Assembly (NCBI GenBank): GCA_020632925.1 | Contig: JACKER010000047.1 | Location: 1-39,608, forward strand | Length of the DNA stretch: 39,608 bases | Source of the DNA: Alphaproteobacteria bacterium | Lineage (GTDB): Bacteria > Myxococcota_A > UBA796 > GCA-2862545 | Direction of reading: 5' to 3' | Shown: in pieces, positions 16,699 to 26,942 of the stretch | Layout: each line of letters starts with the position of its first letter | Numbering within the stretch: the stretch's first letter is position 1 | Made by a program: the position numbers and the translations under genes | Notes under the pieces: generated by a model | What the model saw: only the letters and a program-made list of their open reading frames with translations | The model's database searches: none | What the model was told of the DNA's origin: nothing

Positions 16699-17742
16699 TC
16701 AGCGCCAGACGATGGCGACCAGCACGGCGCCGGCCCCCAGCAGCGAGCCCGTGCCGCACGCGAGCAGGCCGAACAGCACCAGCGACAGCACCGCCACGAG
16801 CGGCAGCCGGGAGCGCACGGGCCGCGTGGGCGCCGCGATCGAGCCCCCGCGCTGCTGGGTGCCCGCGAGCCGCTGGTCCAGCTGCTCCAGCTCGTCGTCC
16901 GTCAGCTCCGCGCGCAGCGCCACCACGAGCTCCGCCATCGAGCGGTACCGGTCGTCGGGCTCGGGCTCCGTGGCCTTGCGGACGATGGCGCGCACCCGCT
17001 CCGGCAGCTCCTCCCCGGGATCGAGGGGGGTCCCCTTGGCGTCGATCAGCGCGACATACCGCTGGCGGGCGTTCCGGCCCTCGTCGTCGCGGAACAGCAG
17101 CTTGCCCTGGAGCACCTCGCAGAGCAGCTGCCCGAGCGCGTAGATGTCCGTGGACGCCGGGTCGCGCTCGCCGCCCTCGAGCACCTCGGGCGCCAGGTAC
17201 GTGAACGTGCCCATCACATGGCCCGCGTTGGTCAGGCGGCTCGCGCCCTGCTGCAGCGCGACGCCGAAGTCCACGAGCATGCAGTGCCCGTCGGCGCCCA
17301 TCACCACGTTCTCCGCCTTGATGTCGCGGTGGTGGATGCCCTCCTCGTGGGCGTGCCGCAGCCCGTCGGCGAGCAGCGCGAACTCCACCAGCGCCTGCCC
17401 GCGGGCCATCACGGGGCCCTTGGCCAGCAGGTTCTCGAGGTTCTCGCCCGAGGCGTACTCCATCACGAGGAACGGCTCGCCGCGCCGCTCACCGGCGTCG
17501 AGCAGCCCGACCACCGCCGGGTGCTCCAGCGAGCCCAGGACCTCGACCTCGCGCCGGAAGCGCGCTTTGGTGGTCTCGTCCTCCTCGCCGTCCGTCAGCA
17601 GGAGCTTGAGCGCACCCTGGCGGCCCGTGACCGCGTGACGCACGAGCAGCACCCGCCCCATGCCGCCCTGGGCGATGGGACGCTCGACGACCCAGCTACC
17701 GACCTGCTCTCCGCCCTTGATGGGCCCCCCCCGGGGCGGCAT
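16699..17742 (-). CDS. Membrane-anchored Ser/Thr protein kinase
   Basis: 347 residues: an N-terminal kinase domain (~14-275) and two hydrophobic stretches at the very C-terminus (~313-345). Lys46 (GALKLL), HRDIKAEN (138-145, with Asn145), DFG 158-160 and APE 184-186 are intact, so it is probably active; the glycine loop reads AQGGMG. There is no extracytoplasmic sensor domain after the helices. ATG 17742 lacks a Shine-Dalgarno. A run of eight C in the plus strand (17725-17732) falls in the N-terminal codons. VGSWVVER near the N-terminus matches the kinase at 1037-2212, suggesting paralogy. The divergent or co-oriented partner is unclear: the E1 gene ends 31 bases upstream on the same strand. 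Confidence 0.92.
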   Translation of the reverse strand: MPPRGGPIKGGEQVGSWVVERPIAQGGMGRVLLVRHAVTGRQGALKLLLTDGEEDETTKARFRREVEVLGSLEHPAVVGLLDAGERRGEPFLVMEYASGENLENLLAKGPVMARGQALVEFALLADGLRHAHEEGIHHRDIKAENVVMGADGHCMLVDFGVALQQGASRLTNAGHVMGTFTYLAPEVLEGGERDPASTDIYALGQLLCEVLQGKLLFRDDEGRNARQRYVALIDAKGTPLDPGEELPERVRAIVRKATEPEPDDRYRSMAELVVALRAELTDDELEQLDQRLAGTQQRGGSIAAPTRPVRSRLPLVAVLSLVLFGLLACGTGSLLGAGAVLVAIVWR

Positions 17743-17772
17743 CTTACAGCGGAGACGACGCTCGGGTGCGGA

Positions 17773-19989
17773 TCAGCCGACGAAGTACCGCGGCGGCACC
17801 CAGGCGACCCCCGCGCTCGAGCCACCGACGCGGGTCTCGAGCACGCCGTGCGCGGCGTCCACGACCTTGTCGGCGGTGAGGATCACCGCGTCCTCGAGCA
17901 CCAGCGACTGCGCGATGCCCGGCACGTTGTCCTGACCGACCGCGCGAGTCGGGGTCCCCGGCATGCGCTGGACGACGTGCCCCTGGATGGACCGCACGAA
18001 GCCGGCGAAGACCCGGTCCTCCGCGGCGACCACCAGGCGACCGGTGCGGCCGACGCTCTCGTAGACCGTGTCCAGATCGGGCGGGACGAGGGTGCGCAGG
18101 TCGATGACCTCGATGGACACGCCCTGCTTCTCGAGCGTCTCCGCCGCCGCCATGCACGTCCACACCGCGCGGCCCCAGGCCACCACGGTCACGTCCGTCC
18201 CGGCGCGACGGATCGCCGCCTTCGAGAACGGCACCCGAACGTCCGACAGGTCGGGCACGTCGGCGCGCATCAGCGCCTTCTTCATCGCGGCGATGGCCTC
18301 GGGATCCGTGGGCTCGCCCGGGATCGCGGGACCGAGCGTCTGGCGGTACATCCACTTGGGCTCGAGGCAGATCACGGGCCCGTCGTAGTCGCCGGCCGTC
18401 AGCAGCAGCCCGTGCACGTCGAAGCTCGTGGACGGCATGATCACCACGAGGCCGGGGATGGGCGCGAAGTACCCGTCGACCGACATCGAGTGGTAGACCG
18501 CGCCGCCCCCGAAGGGATCGACCGGCATGCGGAGGAGCAGCTTGCACGTGGCGTTCGCCATGTTCGTCCAGCGGACGTTGCCCAGGTAGACCAGCCAGTG
18601 GAACGCGTTGAGGACGTAGTCGCCGAACTGGATCTCCGGGAGCGCCATGCGGTCGGAGTGCAGCGACAGGCCCGTCGCCGCGCCCACGATGAGCGGCTCG
18701 TTGAGCGGCGCGTCCACCACGCTGCCCGGGTGCTTCGCCTGCAGGCCGGCGGTCGCGGTCATGACGCCGCCGAGGCGCCCCACGTCCTGCCCGAGGATGA
18801 AGCCGTTGCGGCGCGTGATGAGCTTCGAGAGCGCGGACCGGATGGCGCCCGCGTAGGTCACGTTCGTCGTGCCCGCCTGGGGCGTCGTCTCCGCGTCCTG
18901 CGGGAAGGGCGCGTAGATGTGGTCCATCACGGTCGACGGATCGGGGTTCGGCTCGCTGCGCACCTGCTCGAGCATCTGGCGGAGACTGGCGTCCTCCTCG
19001 CCCATGACCCTGCCGAGGTCGTGGTGCGCGAAGAAGTCGCGGCCAGTGCCCTGGATGCGGCGCATGATGTCGCCTTCCTCGAGCACGCCCTGCTCGACCA
19101 GCTTGCGCCCGAAGGTGAGGATCGGGTCGTCCTGGCCGAGATCGAAGGTCACGTCGGCGGCCGAGCTGTGCCCGTTGAACCGGGGGAGGTTCTTGACGTG
19201 CATCAGCGCGCCGCGCTGGTTCTCCTTCACGAACGTCGCGCAGCGGACCATGGCCTCGAAGCAGTCGTCGAAGTCGCGCCCGTCGCACGTGAAGTGCTCG
19301 AGGCCGAAGCCCCGCGCGTACGCCTCGAAGTCGACGATGCCGCGGCCCTCCTCGGGCTTGGTGCTGATCGCGACGCCGTTGTCCGTCACCATCACGATGG
19401 TCGGCAGCTTCCAGACGCTGATGGCGTTCATCGCGTCGTGCATGTCGCCCTCGGCGGTCGTCCCGTCACCGACGATGCCCATGGTCACGCCGTCCGTGAC
19501 GCCCTCGAGCTTCCAGCCGAGCGCGTACCCCGCGGCCTTGCCGAGCTGCATGCCGACCGGCGACTGGATGGGCAGGATCCCCGCCTCGGGGATGTTCAGG
19601 TGGTACACCATCTGCCGGCCGCCGGTCATGCTGTCGGTGGCCTTGCTGAACTGCTGGCGCAGCACCCGCAGCGAGAAGTCGGTCACGCCGTTGTGCTCGC
19701 ACCACGAGGAGCACAGCGAGCCCGAGCGGTAGTGCCCGACGAACGCGAAGTGCTTCGGGTCGACCACCCGGGAGAAGGCGAGCGCGGTCGCCGTCCCGTG
19801 GATCTCCTCGCCGGGCCCCCAGATCGCGAACTTCACCTCGCCGCGGCTCACGAGGCGCACGATGTGCTCCTCCAGCGCCCGAGAGCGCACGGCCACACGG
19901 TACGCGTGCCGCAGCTCGTCGGCGGTGGGGGCTTCGACCAGCGACGCCGGGCGGCTACGGGTCAGGGCGACGTCCTGGACGGTGCTCAT
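17773..19989 (-). CDS. Fused alpha-beta E1 component of 2-oxoacid dehydrogenase
   Basis: 738 residues from ATG 19989, with GGAGG six bases upstream. Residues ~1-350 form the E1-alpha half, with the thiamine-diphosphate motif GDGTTAEGDMHDAMN (174-188) followed by VTDNGVAIST (201-210). Residues ~400-738 form the E1-beta transketolase-like half (GQDVGRLGGVM, GAATGLSLHS, then a C-terminal domain with IDLRTLVPPDLDT). It decarboxylates pyruvate or a branched-chain 2-oxoacid and passes the acyl group to E2. Such fusions are known in Bacteroidota and Myxococcota. No E2 or E3 is present here, so they must be encoded elsewhere. An inverted repeat lies upstream in the region shared with the divergent FAD oxidoreductase. 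Confidence 0.93.
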   Translation of the reverse strand: MSTVQDVALTRSRPASLVEAPTADELRHAYRVAVRSRALEEHIVRLVSRGEVKFAIWGPGEEIHGTATALAFSRVVDPKHFAFVGHYRSGSLCSSWCEHNGVTDFSLRVLRQQFSKATDSMTGGRQMVYHLNIPEAGILPIQSPVGMQLGKAAGYALGWKLEGVTDGVTMGIVGDGTTAEGDMHDAMNAISVWKLPTIVMVTDNGVAISTKPEEGRGIVDFEAYARGFGLEHFTCDGRDFDDCFEAMVRCATFVKENQRGALMHVKNLPRFNGHSSAADVTFDLGQDDPILTFGRKLVEQGVLEEGDIMRRIQGTGRDFFAHHDLGRVMGEEDASLRQMLEQVRSEPNPDPSTVMDHIYAPFPQDAETTPQAGTTNVTYAGAIRSALSKLITRRNGFILGQDVGRLGGVMTATAGLQAKHPGSVVDAPLNEPLIVGAATGLSLHSDRMALPEIQFGDYVLNAFHWLVYLGNVRWTNMANATCKLLLRMPVDPFGGGAVYHSMSVDGYFAPIPGLVVIMPSTSFDVHGLLLTAGDYDGPVICLEPKWMYRQTLGPAIPGEPTDPEAIAAMKKALMRADVPDLSDVRVPFSKAAIRRAGTDVTVVAWGRAVWTCMAAAETLEKQGVSIEVIDLRTLVPPDLDTVYESVGRTGRLVVAAEDRVFAGFVRSIQGHVVQRMPGTPTRAVGQDNVPGIAQSLVLEDAVILTADKVVDAAHGVLETRVGGSSAGVAWVPPRYFVG

Positions 19990-20016
19990 GAGGGGCCTCC
20001 GCTTGGGCCGTCCATG

Positions 20017-20058
20017 GTATCCCGACCGGGGGCGGATGACCCCCGCCGACCGGGATAC
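20017..20058. promoter_or_regulatory. Nested inverted repeat between divergent genes
   Basis: Outer arms GTATCCCG (20017-20024) and CGGGATAC (20051-20058) are perfect complements; inside, CGGGGG (20027-20032) and CCCCCG (20040-20045) form a second pair around a seven-base loop. The element fills about half of the 94-base gap between the E1 and FAD-oxidoreductase genes, 28 bases from one start and 26 from the other. That near symmetry suggests an operator controlling both directions. A hairpin role cannot be excluded. Confidence 0.5.
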
Positions 20059-20083
20059 GCCCCGGTGGCCGTGGAGGGTGGGG

Positions 20084-21304
20084 ATGTCGGGACGGCGGGC
20101 GGTGTGCATCGGCGGCGGGATCACCGGCGTCCTGGCCGCGCGCGAGCTGGCGCTGGCCGGGTGGGACGTGGTGGTCCTCGAGGGGCGGCACGTCGGGGCC
20201 GGCTCCTCCTCGCGGACGGCGGCTGGCATCCGCCAGCAGTTCAGCACGCCCGAGACCGTGCGCGGCATGCGGTACTCGGTCGACTTCTACCAGCGGTTCA
20301 CGGCGGAGGTGGAGGACGGCACCTGCCCCATCGTGCAGAGCGGGTACCTGTTCCTCTACGACGCCGAGGATTCCTGGGCCTCCGCGCTGCGGCGGGTGGA
20401 GATGCAGCGTTCCTGCGGCCTGTCCGAGGTCGAGGCGCTCGCTGGCGACGACCTGCGCCGCCGCTTCCCCTGGTGCGCGGACACGCTGGTCGGCGGCACG
20501 TTCTGCCCGACCGACGGCTTCCTGCTGCCGCACGTGGTGTACCAGGAGGGTGCGAAGCGCGTGACGGCGCTGGGCGGCCGGGTGCTACAGAACGCCCCGG
20601 TGACCTCGGCCGCGTTCGCGGGTGATCGGATCGTCGCCGTCGACACCCCGAAGGGAAGCTTCGAGGCCGACCTGTTCCTGGATTGCACCAACGCGTGGAC
20701 CCGGCGCCTCGCGCGCGTCCTGGGCGCCGAGGACCTCGAGGTCGACCCGCTCAAGCGCTACCTGTGGTTCCTGGCCCGCGACGGGTCGATGGACGCCGAG
20801 ACGCTGTCGCGGATGCCCTTGTGCATCGTGCCGAGCGGGATGTACTGCCGCCCGGAGAACGCGGACACCCTGCTCATGGGCGGGAGCCACGCGACGCCCC
20901 CCGAGCCGGACTTCGCGTACGACGACCAGGACCGCATCGAGCCCCACTACGCGCACGACGGCGGGGTGGACGCGCACCCGTGGACCTGCTGGGCCGAGAT
21001 CGCGGAGGCGATCCCCGCGGTGGGCGAGTTCGGCGGGATGACGGCGACCACCGCCGGCTACTACGCGACGACGCCGGACCACAACCCCTTCCTGGGGTAC
21101 GACCGCCAGCGGACCAACCTGCTCCGCCTGGTGGGCTTCTCGGGCCACGGCGCGATGTTCGGTCCGTTCACGGCGCTGGTGGCCCGGGCGCTCGCGGAGG
21201 CCGGCCAGGACCTGCCCTCGGTCGAGGTGGACGGCGCGGCCGTGCCGCTCGACGCGTTCCGCATCGGACGCGCCTTCGATCACGCCGAGGCGCTGGTCCT
21301 GTGA
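20084..21304 (+). CDS. FAD-dependent oxidoreductase, DAO family
   Basis: 406 residues from ATG 20084, with GGAGGG five bases upstream. The N-terminal dinucleotide fold VCIGGGITGVLAARELALAG and the acidic end of strand 2 (VVVLEGRHVGAGSSSRTAAG) identify a D-amino-acid-oxidase/sarcosine-oxidase type flavoenzyme; RLVGFSGHGAMFGPFTALVAR near the end is the second FAD contact. Members oxidise secondary or primary amines of amino-acid derivatives. The substrate is unknown. The reaction product of some members is a 2-oxoacid, which would suit the divergent 2-oxoacid dehydrogenase E1; this link is inference. The next gene starts in its stop codon (GTGA). Confidence 0.88.
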   Translation: MSGRRAVCIGGGITGVLAARELALAGWDVVVLEGRHVGAGSSSRTAAGIRQQFSTPETVRGMRYSVDFYQRFTAEVEDGTCPIVQSGYLFLYDAEDSWASALRRVEMQRSCGLSEVEALAGDDLRRRFPWCADTLVGGTFCPTDGFLLPHVVYQEGAKRVTALGGRVLQNAPVTSAAFAGDRIVAVDTPKGSFEADLFLDCTNAWTRRLARVLGAEDLEVDPLKRYLWFLARDGSMDAETLSRMPLCIVPSGMYCRPENADTLLMGGSHATPPEPDFAYDDQDRIEPHYAHDGGVDAHPWTCWAEIAEAIPAVGEFGGMTATTAGYYATTPDHNPFLGYDRQRTNLLRLVGFSGHGAMFGPFTALVARALAEAGQDLPSVEVDGAAVPLDAFRIGRAFDHAEALVL

Positions 21305-21888
21305 GCGCGCGCGCGAGGGCGGCCCTGGCGGCGGCGGCCCTGCTGGTGGCGCTGTTGCTCGCGACCTGGACGCTGTCGACGCCGGACACCGGAGGTCCGG
21401 TGGTGGCTCCGCCCGACCCGCCGCTCGTCGCCGCAGCGCCGACGCCATCGCCCGCCGCTCGCGCCACGCCGCGCCGTCCGGCCCCCGTCGAGCGGCCCGC
21501 GGCCGTCGAGGAGCGGATGTTCGAGCCGCGCGTGCCCATGCCCTGGGACCCGCCACCGCTCGACCAGGAGTACCGCGCGGAGCCCGCGGGGCTGGCGGAG
21601 GCGGCCATCGCCCGCCGGGATCGCTTCCGGGACTGCTGGAACGCCTTCCTCGACCGCTCGGGCGCGGACGGGACGCTCGGACGCTTCACGATCCAGCTGA
21701 TGGTGGAGCGCGCCGAGGACGGCGAGGTCGTCGTCGACGCCACGGTCATGAACGAGGAGACCGACGCGCTGCTCGAGCGCTGCGTGTCGGACAGCGTGGC
21801 GGACGCGACCTTCGCGGACCCCGGGAAGTCCGCCATCTCGCTCGTGTGGCCGGTCCCGATCCCCACCCTGCCCGGCGAGATTCCGTAG
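21301..21888 (+). CDS. AgmX/PglI-like C-terminal domain protein, membrane-anchored
   Basis: 195 residues from GTG 21301, overlapping the previous stop by four bases. One hydrophobic helix (~5-25) is followed by a Pro/Ala-rich linker and a C-terminal domain: FRDCWNAFLDRSGADG, GRFTIQLMVERAEDGEVVV and LERCVSDSVADATFADP. This matches the AgmX/PglI C-terminal pattern, with the typical Cys near each end. AgmX and PglI were found through gliding motility in Myxococcus, but the domain is widespread and not by itself evidence of motility. The domain should face the periplasm. Translation is coupled to the FAD oxidoreductase. Confidence 0.8.
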   Translation: MSARARAALAAAALLVALLLATWTLSTPDTGGPVVAPPDPPLVAAAPTPSPAARATPRRPAPVERPAAVEERMFEPRVPMPWDPPPLDQEYRAEPAGLAEAAIARRDRFRDCWNAFLDRSGADGTLGRFTIQLMVERAEDGEVVVDATVMNEETDALLERCVSDSVADATFADPGKSAISLVWPVPIPTLPGEIP

Positions 21889-21893
21889 CTCCC

Positions 21894-22685
21894 CTATTGG
21901 AGGGGCCGGATCACCTCGAGCACGAACCGGTCGCTCGTGCCGCGACGCTCACCGGCGGCCGAGGGCGCCGCGTTCCAGTCGCGGGTGTCCTCCGGGTGGC
22001 GGTACAGGTCGCTCGTGCGGACGAGCTCGAAGCCCGCCGCCGTCAGCTCCTCCGCGACCACCGACTCCTCGATGCGGTGCAGCGTCTGCACATCCTCGAC
22101 GCCTGCACCCTCCCGCGCGGCGTGGTCGACCACCACGAAGCGTCCGCCGGGCTTCAACGACGCCAGGATCGCGGCGTTCATCGCCGGTCGATCGACGTTC
22201 ATCCACACGGCGTCGTGGTAGAACAGGTTCATCACGACCAGGTCGAGGTCCGTCGCCTCGGGGGGCAGCGGGGCCTCGAGCTCCCGGTCCACGCGCACCA
22301 CGTCCGCCATCACGGGCTTCGCGAGGCGCTCCGACCAGGGCTTCTCGGCGAAGCGCTCGACGACGAAGGCGTTGTTCTGGCTGTACACCACGCCGCCGGG
22401 CGCGACCGCGCGCGCCAGCAACTCGGTCGTGTACCCCGTGCCCGCCATGAGGTCCGCGACCCGCATCCCGGGCTCGACCCACAGGAAGTCCAGGAAGGCC
22501 GCGGGCAGTCGGCCGGCGTCCAGCTCGCGGTCCGCGTCGCTGCGGTCCGGGGAGGCCACCACCTGCGCGCCGACCGACAGCCCGAGGTGCGTGGGCAGGC
22601 CGTTCGGGGCCACGGGCGCCGGGACCGGCTCGGCGGGGGTGCGGTGGGCGCAACCCGCGACCAGCAGCGCCAGCGACAGCTTCAT
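21894..22685 (-). CDS. Methyltransferase-fold lipoprotein
   Basis: 263 residues. MKLSLALLVAGC is a lipoprotein signal with Cys12. The rest is a class I SAM-methyltransferase fold: RELDAGRLPAAFLDFLWVEPG, then VADLMAGTGYTTELLARAV (motif I), LDLVVMNLFYHDAVWMN (motif IV region) and LKPGGRFVVVDHAA (post-motif). Signal-bearing members of this family are known in Proteobacteria, but SAM is not expected outside the cytoplasm, so either the signal is not used, or the ligand differs. Its ATG overlaps the stop of the HD-domain gene (ATGA), the second member of an aspS-HD-methyltransferase transcript. Confidence 0.82.
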   Translation of the reverse strand: MKLSLALLVAGCAHRTPAEPVPAPVAPNGLPTHLGLSVGAQVVASPDRSDADRELDAGRLPAAFLDFLWVEPGMRVADLMAGTGYTTELLARAVAPGGVVYSQNNAFVVERFAEKPWSERLAKPVMADVVRVDRELEAPLPPEATDLDLVVMNLFYHDAVWMNVDRPAMNAAILASLKPGGRFVVVDHAAREGAGVEDVQTLHRIEESVVAEELTAAGFELVRTSDLYRHPEDTRDWNAAPSAAGERRGTSDRFVLEVIRPLQ

Positions 22686-23292
22686 CCAGCCGCCAGCGCG
22701 TGCATGTCGCGGACGGCGACGCGGAGCTCGGTCAGCAGCCAGTGGTGCCAGTCCTGCCCGAGCGCGTCCGCCACCGCCGCGTAGTACCAGAGCGTGCCGT
22801 CGCGGCCGCCGCGGAACCGGTCCATCGTGGACGGCCCGTGCAGGCGCAGGTCACGCACCAGGGTGCTCGCGTTGTGGAGCTTGTCGGCGCAGGTCACGAG
22901 CTTCTCGTCCGCCGCGTGGTGCGGCAGCGACGCGATGTACCGCTCCTTGCGCTCCTTCCACGGCGGCTTCGGCAGCTCCTGCGTGTCGGTGCAGGACTCG
23001 ACGATGCGCCGCACCCGCGGCCCGAACCGGCGCTCGAGCTCCTCCGGCGTGGACTCGGGCACGTCCTCGAGCCAGTCGTGGAGCATGGCGGAGATGAGCT
23101 GGTCCTCGTCCCCGCCAGCCTCCGCGACCAGCGCGGTCACGCTGAACAGGTGGCTGATGTACGGGACCGTCGACCCCTTGCGGGTGATGCGGCGGAAGTC
23201 GTGCATCACGAGCTGGACCGCCTGATCGAGCCGCGGCGTGTACGCCGGGAGGAGCTCGTGGCGGACGTTCTGGTCGACGTCTCCCGTACTCA

Positions 23293-23293
<1 letters not shown>
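22682..23293 (-). CDS. Stand-alone HD-domain ppGpp-hydrolase-like protein
   Basis: 203 residues, nearly all one HD domain of the RelA/SpoT hydrolase type: YISHLFSV with His48, MLHDWLEDV with His72-Asp73 and Glu76-Asp77, and CADKLHNASTLV with Asp137 and Asn141. These are the Mn2+ and substrate residues of SpoT/MESH1-like enzymes. No synthetase or regulatory domain is present, and the length fits small alarmone hydrolases. It probably removes the 3'-pyrophosphate of (p)ppGpp or a related nucleotide in the cytoplasm. Its start overlaps the aspS stop by one base (TGATG), so it is made together with aspartyl-tRNA synthetase; that links it to tRNA charging and amino-acid status by context only. Confidence 0.85.
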
Positions 23294-25053
<1,760 letters not shown>

Positions 25054-25146
25054 CTCCGACTCCTTGGCGATCCCGTCCGTCGAGACACGCCGAATCGGCC
25101 CTATCTCGGCGCCGCGCGTGCGTCGCGGCCGCCGGTGCGTCACATC

Positions 25147-25155
25147 TGCTATGCT
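25147..25155 (+). promoter_or_regulatory. Extended -10-like element (TGC-TATGCT)
   Basis: TGCTATGCT lies in the 155-base divergent region between aspS and the third kinase, 54 bases before the kinase GTG. It could be an upstream promoter in addition to the start-proximal TAGTCT box. No -35 match is seen. Confidence 0.3.
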
Positions 25156-25193
25156 CCGGCAACGGGGATCCGGTCCCCAAACTCGAACCCCGG

Positions 25194-25202
25194 TGGTAGT
25201 CT
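25194..25202 (+). promoter_or_regulatory. Putative extended -10 box (TGG-TAGTCT)
   Basis: TGGTAGTCT ends six bases before GTG 25209, which lacks a Shine-Dalgarno. The arrangement supports a leaderless message beginning with this GTG. Confidence 0.4.
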
Positions 25203-25208
25203 CGACCC

Positions 25209-26939
25209 GTGCGGAACCTCGAGCCCATGCCGAACGCCTTGGGACCCGTCCCACCCAGGCTCAACGGGAGATACGCCGTCACTCGCCTGCTCGGCAAGGG
25301 AGCCCAGGCGCGGGTCTATCTCGCGTGGGACTCCCGGCTGAAGCAGTGGCGAGCGCTCAAGGTGCTCGCTCAGGCGCACCTGGACGACGAGCACATCCGC
25401 TCCCGCTTCGACGGCGAGGCCCAGATGATGGCCGCGCTGTCCCACCTGAACCTGCTGCGCGTCCTGGACGTGGCGGCAGACGGGCACATCCCGTTCATGG
25501 TCATGGAGCTCGCCCGCGGCGGCTCGATCGTGGACTGGATGAAGCGCAACGGCGCGCTCCCGCCCCGCATGGCGGTGGACGTGGCGATCCAGTGCTGCCT
25601 CGGCCTCGAGCACAGCCACGCCCAGGGGATCGTCCACCGTGACGTGAAGCCCCACAACATCCTCGTGCAGGAGGAGGGCCGCGCGGTCCTGACGGACTTC
25701 GGCATCGCGCGCGCGGACGACGCGGTCCAGCTCACGGCCGACGGCGCCGCGATGGGCACCTTCGCGTTCATGGCGCCCGAGCAGCGCTCCGACGCGCACA
25801 ACGTCGACGAGCGCGCCGACGTCTACGCCCTCGGCACCTCGCTGTACACCATGCTCACGCTGCGGACCTCCGCGGAGCTCTTCATCGCCGAGGAGAAGGA
25901 CAAGATCCTCGACGGCGTCCCGAAGGTGCTGCGCAAGGTGATCGTGGCGGCCTGCAAGTACGAGCGGGACGAGCGCCTCCAGACCATGCGCGAGCTGCGC
26001 GAGATGCTGGAGCAGACGCTCTCGGCCCTGCCCGAGGATCCTCCTTCCAAGCCGCTGTTCGAGGAGATCATCGCGCTTCCCCCGGAGGTGCCGAGCAGCC
26101 TCCCCGCGGACTCGGGTGTCGAGGATCTCCTCAAGATGATGGTGTCGGCCGAGGACCAGCCGACCACGCTGCTGACGGGCTCCACGGGCCGCACCGACCC
26201 CGACCGATCGGTCGAGGACATGCAGACGGCGATCCCGTACCAGATGCCGGACATCCGGGAGATCCGGAAGAAGGCGCAGTCGATGCCGCCGCGCCCGAAG
26301 ACGGCGGATCGCGATCCCGACGAGGTCCCGGACTACATCGACCAGAGCACCCTCCCGCCCTCCCGTGCAGAGCAGATGCGCGAGATCCGGGAGATCGGCA
26401 TCGAGTCGCCCGAGGAGAAGGCGAAGAAGGAGCAGGCGGCCAGGCGCGAGGCGAAGCGTCCGCCCCCGCCTCCGGTACCCGAGAAGCCCAAGCTCAAGAT
26501 CCCCTGGATCCGGCTCGGTCTGCTCGGCACCTCGATGATGGCGATGATGTTCATCGTCCTGCTGATGGGCGTGAGCTACGCCGCCAAGTCCAACGCGAGC
26601 GCGGCCCGCCGCGAAGCGACCGTGGCGCTGGTGAACCAGGTGATCCAGGACCAGAGCGTGGTCGAGAACCTGGTGAGCGAGGGCGGCGACGAGCAGCGCC
26701 TCCAGGAGGCCTGGTTCACCCTGAAGGACGCCACGCCCGAGCAGCGTCCGGCCGCCGCGCTCCAGTTCGCGCGGGTCTCGGTGGCCGAGGCCGATCGCGT
26801 CGGGGCCCACGGCAAGGCGGGCGCCCAGGTGCACCAGATCCGCACGAAGCTGGACGAGTTCGACGCCGCTGACGCCGCCTGGAAGGTGCGCGCCACCTCG
26901 GGCCTCGGTCGCCTCACGGGCAGCCTCGGCGTCTACTGA
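25209..26939 (+). CDS. Transmembrane Ser/Thr protein kinase with extracytoplasmic tail
   Basis: 576 residues. GTG 25209 is preferred because of the TAGTCT box six bases upstream; ATG 25227 would lose six residues. The kinase domain (~20-285) has GKGAQA (glycine loop with its third Gly replaced by Ala), Lys51, HRDVKPHN (143-150), DFG 163-165 and APE 189-191 and looks active. A long acidic/Pro-rich juxtamembrane region (~290-430) precedes one transmembrane helix (~435-459) and a ~117-residue helical tail outside the membrane that resembles no sensor domain I know. The next gene starts three bases after its stop, so the two are co-transcribed. Divergent from aspS. Confidence 0.93.
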   Translation: MRNLEPMPNALGPVPPRLNGRYAVTRLLGKGAQARVYLAWDSRLKQWRALKVLAQAHLDDEHIRSRFDGEAQMMAALSHLNLLRVLDVAADGHIPFMVMELARGGSIVDWMKRNGALPPRMAVDVAIQCCLGLEHSHAQGIVHRDVKPHNILVQEEGRAVLTDFGIARADDAVQLTADGAAMGTFAFMAPEQRSDAHNVDERADVYALGTSLYTMLTLRTSAELFIAEEKDKILDGVPKVLRKVIVAACKYERDERLQTMRELREMLEQTLSALPEDPPSKPLFEEIIALPPEVPSSLPADSGVEDLLKMMVSAEDQPTTLLTGSTGRTDPDRSVEDMQTAIPYQMPDIREIRKKAQSMPPRPKTADRDPDEVPDYIDQSTLPPSRAEQMREIREIGIESPEEKAKKEQAARREAKRPPPPPVPEKPKLKIPWIRLGLLGTSMMAMMFIVLLMGVSYAAKSNASAARREATVALVNQVIQDQSVVENLVSEGGDEQRLQEAWFTLKDATPEQRPAAALQFARVSVAEADRVGAHGKAGAQVHQIRTKLDEFDAADAAWKVRATSGLGRLTGSLGVY

Positions 26940-26942
26940 TCG

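Noticed and set aside
17725..17732. A run of eight C near the start of the second kinase as a possible frameshift or phase-variation site
   Set aside because: The frame from ATG 17742 through the run gives the VGSWVVER signature shared with the other kinase, so the sequence is in register; switching cannot be judged from one sequence.
17218..20625. A long plus-strand open frame across the kinase and E1 genes
   Set aside because: Composition is that of a shadow frame, and both minus-strand genes under it have complete catalytic motifs.
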